A stretch of DNA of 17,024 nt. Origin: JBDNIO01 sp041688215 (GTDB taxonomy: Bacteria > Pseudomonadota > Gammaproteobacteria > Nevskiales > Salinisphaeraceae). The stretch's first letter is position 1. Each line of letters opens with the position of its first letter. Under the pieces are notes generated by a model that had not been told where the DNA came from, did no database searches, and saw nothing but the letters and a program-made list of their open reading frames with translations. Below are positions 15,318 to 17,024 of this stretch, piece by piece. The stretch is taken from NCBI GenBank assembly GCA_041688215.1, contig JBDNIO010000204.1:1-17024 (forward strand), given 5' to 3'. Position numbers and translations under genes: made by a program.

Positions 15318-15393
15318 ACCGCAGAGGACGCAGAGCGCGCAGAGAGAAGCATTGCGCTCTTATTATCTCAGCGTTCTCTGCGTCCTCTGCGGT
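15318..15393. repeat. Palindromic intergenic element, copy 2; possible bidirectional terminator
   Basis: A perfect 18-base inverted repeat, ACCGCAGAGGACGCAGAG at 15318-15335 and its reverse complement at 15376-15393, separated by 40 bases. Preceded by TTA and followed by AAAATTTTATT. Its TTAACC(A/G)CAGAG core matches the 10642-10775 element, so both belong to one repeat family. It lies between convergent genes, where a hairpin could end transcription from both sides. Confidence 0.85.
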
Positions 15394-15417
15394 AAAATTT
15401 TATTGTCCGAACAGACT

Positions 15418-16725
15418 TCATTGGCTGTTTTTCTTGATGCGATCGGCAGCAGACTTGCGTTTACTAGGCGTTTTTCTCTTCGGCTTTTGCGCAGTGATGG
15501 CCTCTTCCAGTTCGGCTAGCGCTTCGCCGGCGTAAACCGCCAGCGACTGCAGTTTCAGCAGGGCGTCGCGGCTGCCGATAAAGCCAATTGCGACGTGCTC
15601 GGCGTAACCGATTACGGTAACGTTAAGCGCGTACCCGTCAAACAGGAACGACATCGGGTACATGGCCTCAAGTTCCGCCCCCATCAGATACAGCTTGTGT
15701 CTGGAAAGCACCACGTTGGAGACGACAAAGTTAAAAATCGGCAGGAGCTTGGCCAGCGTGCCGGTCATCTGGCCCAGGATTAACGGCGCAAGCCCGGTTA
15801 ACACCAGATTATCCAGCGCCAGCCGTGACATCGCCTGCAAATCCGCTTTCGCGCGCTTGGTTGCGGCGTGAATATTCTGCAGGCATTGCACCGGGTCGGC
15901 TTCGTCCATACCCAGCGGGCACACAAAGCCAGACACCGCGTTGCCGCCTTTTTCGTCACGCTCCAGCCCAATGGGTACTGAAGCCATTAACGAGGTTTTC
16001 GGCAAGGCCCGCTGCTCAAGCAGATACCGGCGCGTGGCGACACCGGTACGTTGAACAGGCTTTTGGGCGTATCCATGGAAGCGCGCACCATGCTGTTCTT
16101 ACCGCGACTCATGCCCACCAGTTTCGCGGCCAGTTCGCCCACGCCGCCCGCCTGTTTGAATACCAACGCCAGAGCCACACGCAGTTGCTCGCCACGGCGT
16201 CTGGCTTTTGCCTGGGCGCCCTTCGGTACTTTCACAAAGCCAAGCGAACCCATGTCCTCCGGGTCGGTTTTCAGCCATTGGCGCGTCATGACCATGGCGC
16301 CCATACCGTCTATGGCGCAGTGGTGGGCCTTGAAGTAGAACGCGAAACGATTGCCTTCCAGACCTTCGATGATGTGCATTTCCCAAAGCGGGCGACCGAA
16401 GTCCAGCGGGTGGGAATGCAGGCGTGAAACCAGCACGCCAAGCTCGCGCTCTCCGCCGGGGCGCGGCAGGGCGGAATGGCGCACGTGATATTCCATGTCC
16501 ATATCGTCCACCTCTACCCAGCCGGGCAGCAGCGTCGATACACCGATATGTTGCAACCGGCTGTTAAACGGCTCGGGCAGAAACGGCTCGGTGCGCAAAC
16601 GCTCCACCAGCGTGCGAAAGAAATCCTCAGGCGTGTTTTCGGGCAGGCGGAAGGTGAGCATGCATCGGCGTCCGCGTGGACTCCATGCGCAGGAAGGCGG
16701 CATCAATTGGACTCAGTCGTTTCAT
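15418..16725 (-). pseudogene. Wax ester synthase/diacylglycerol acyltransferase, inactivated
   Basis: WS/DGAT-family enzymes join acyl-CoA to fatty alcohols or diacylglycerol at the membrane to make storage wax esters or triacylglycerol. The gene begins at ATG 16725 after AGGAA with MKRLSPIDAAFLRMESTRTPMH, the standard N-terminus. At about 16656-16663 an apparent deletion of 8 (or 11) bases (expected MHVGGL.TFRLP) shifts the frame to TFRLPENTPEDFF. PLW and the active-site HHCAIDG are then intact. At about 16030-16040 a second deletion joins FNVPVS to RRYLLEQRALPKTSL, removing ~40 codons with the conserved ND motif and shifting the frame. The C-terminal part (15418-16005) keeps NFVVSNVVLSRHKLYL, a normal end and a Lys/Arg-rich tail. 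The gene is dead. Confidence 0.88.
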
Positions 16726-17017
16726 TTTTATTCCTGGCGGCTGTGTATCAGCCGAGCACAATATTTTTATTTTTACAACGTCTATTAGAACGCATATCCG
16801 CCGAAAATAACCACCCCGTACATGTTAATTCGTTTGGGTGGTTCCAACGGCAACACAAGCACCTATTGATCCGGCTAGGTGAAGTATTAACTCAAGTTTC
16901 GGAGTTCATTTTGAGCACAAAAGTACCAGTAACTTATTGATTTAAGAATAAAAAGGGTCTTGCGCGTGGTAAAGTGTTGATTCTCAAATCCCAACATCAA
17001 AACCACGGAAGATCCAC
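16726..17017. other. Intergenic region with two hairpins
   Basis: No convincing gene in these ~290 AT-richer bases. An inverted repeat AACCACCC / GGGTGGTT is at 16809-16816 and 16836-16843. A second imperfect hairpin (GTGGT...TGTTG / CAACA...ACCAC, 16966-17006) precedes the possible start at 17018. It could be a leader of the next gene, but this is uncertain. Confidence 0.4.
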
Positions 17018-17024
17018 ATGAATA
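17018..17024 (+). CDS. Possible start of the next gene
   Basis: ATGAATA at the window edge follows CGGAAGATCCAC, which could hold a ribosome binding site (GGAAG, 6 bases upstream). Only two full codons are visible, so nothing can be said of the product. Confidence 0.3.

Noticed and set aside
16476..16940. Plus-strand open frame over the WS/DGAT start and the intergenic region
   Set aside because: Its first half is antisense to WS/DGAT with clear homology; the second half shows no known motif.

Overview
The window looks like a stretch of a GC-rich gammaproteobacterial chromosome. The organism is probably a marine or soil lipid and hydrocarbon degrader: the genes include a wax-ester synthase family enzyme, an HSL-type esterase, and an MCC-type acyl-CoA carboxylase with beta-oxidation partners. 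That assignment rests on gene content only. No tRNA, rRNA, CRISPR array or phage gene was seen.

Layout. (1) 1-725: remnant of an IS66-family insertion sequence, with intact tnpB and a shattered tnpC N-terminus. (2) 726-4537, plus strand: a secreted protein of unknown function interrupted by an in-frame stop, a DUF1295 / steroid-reductase-like membrane protein, a Rieske non-heme-iron oxygenase, and a heavily mutated D-Ala-D-Ala endopeptidase (pbpG) whose signal-peptide region is fused onto the Rieske reading frame. (3) 4551-8217, minus strand: an operon reading crotonase-family protein, isovaleryl-type acyl-CoA dehydrogenase, PECR-like SDR and an NlpC/P60 lipoprotein that lacks its catalytic cysteine. 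(4) 8218-8338: divergent promoter region. (5) 8339-15305, plus strand: enoyl-CoA hydratase, biotin carboxylase, biotin carrier protein, carboxyltransferase, HSL esterase, and a beta-lactamase-fold serine hydrolase frameshifted in a C8 tract. (6) 15418-16725, minus strand: a wax ester synthase/DGAT pseudogene with two lesions. (7) 16726-17024: intergenic, ending at a possible start codon.

How the genes work together. The divergent pair of operons at 5.0-12.9 kb encodes a coherent CoA pathway: acyl-CoA dehydrogenation, biotin-dependent carboxylation of the unsaturated acyl-CoA, hydration, and a redox step by the SDR. This resembles the leucine/isovalerate (liu) and acyclic terpene (atu) routes. 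No HMG-CoA lyase is present here and the carboxylase alpha subunit is split into two genes, so the substrate cannot be named from the sequence. The two downstream hydrolases could supply acyl or alcohol substrates by cleaving esters.

The most striking features are: a crotonase protein whose two halves look permuted, with both catalytic glutamates kept and the C-terminal helices apparently supplied by the N-terminal half; a carboxylase alpha subunit split at its interdomain linker by a palindromic repeat of which a second copy lies at 15.3 kb; an NlpC/P60 protein with Cys replaced by Ala; and a concentration of gene decay around an intact metabolic core.
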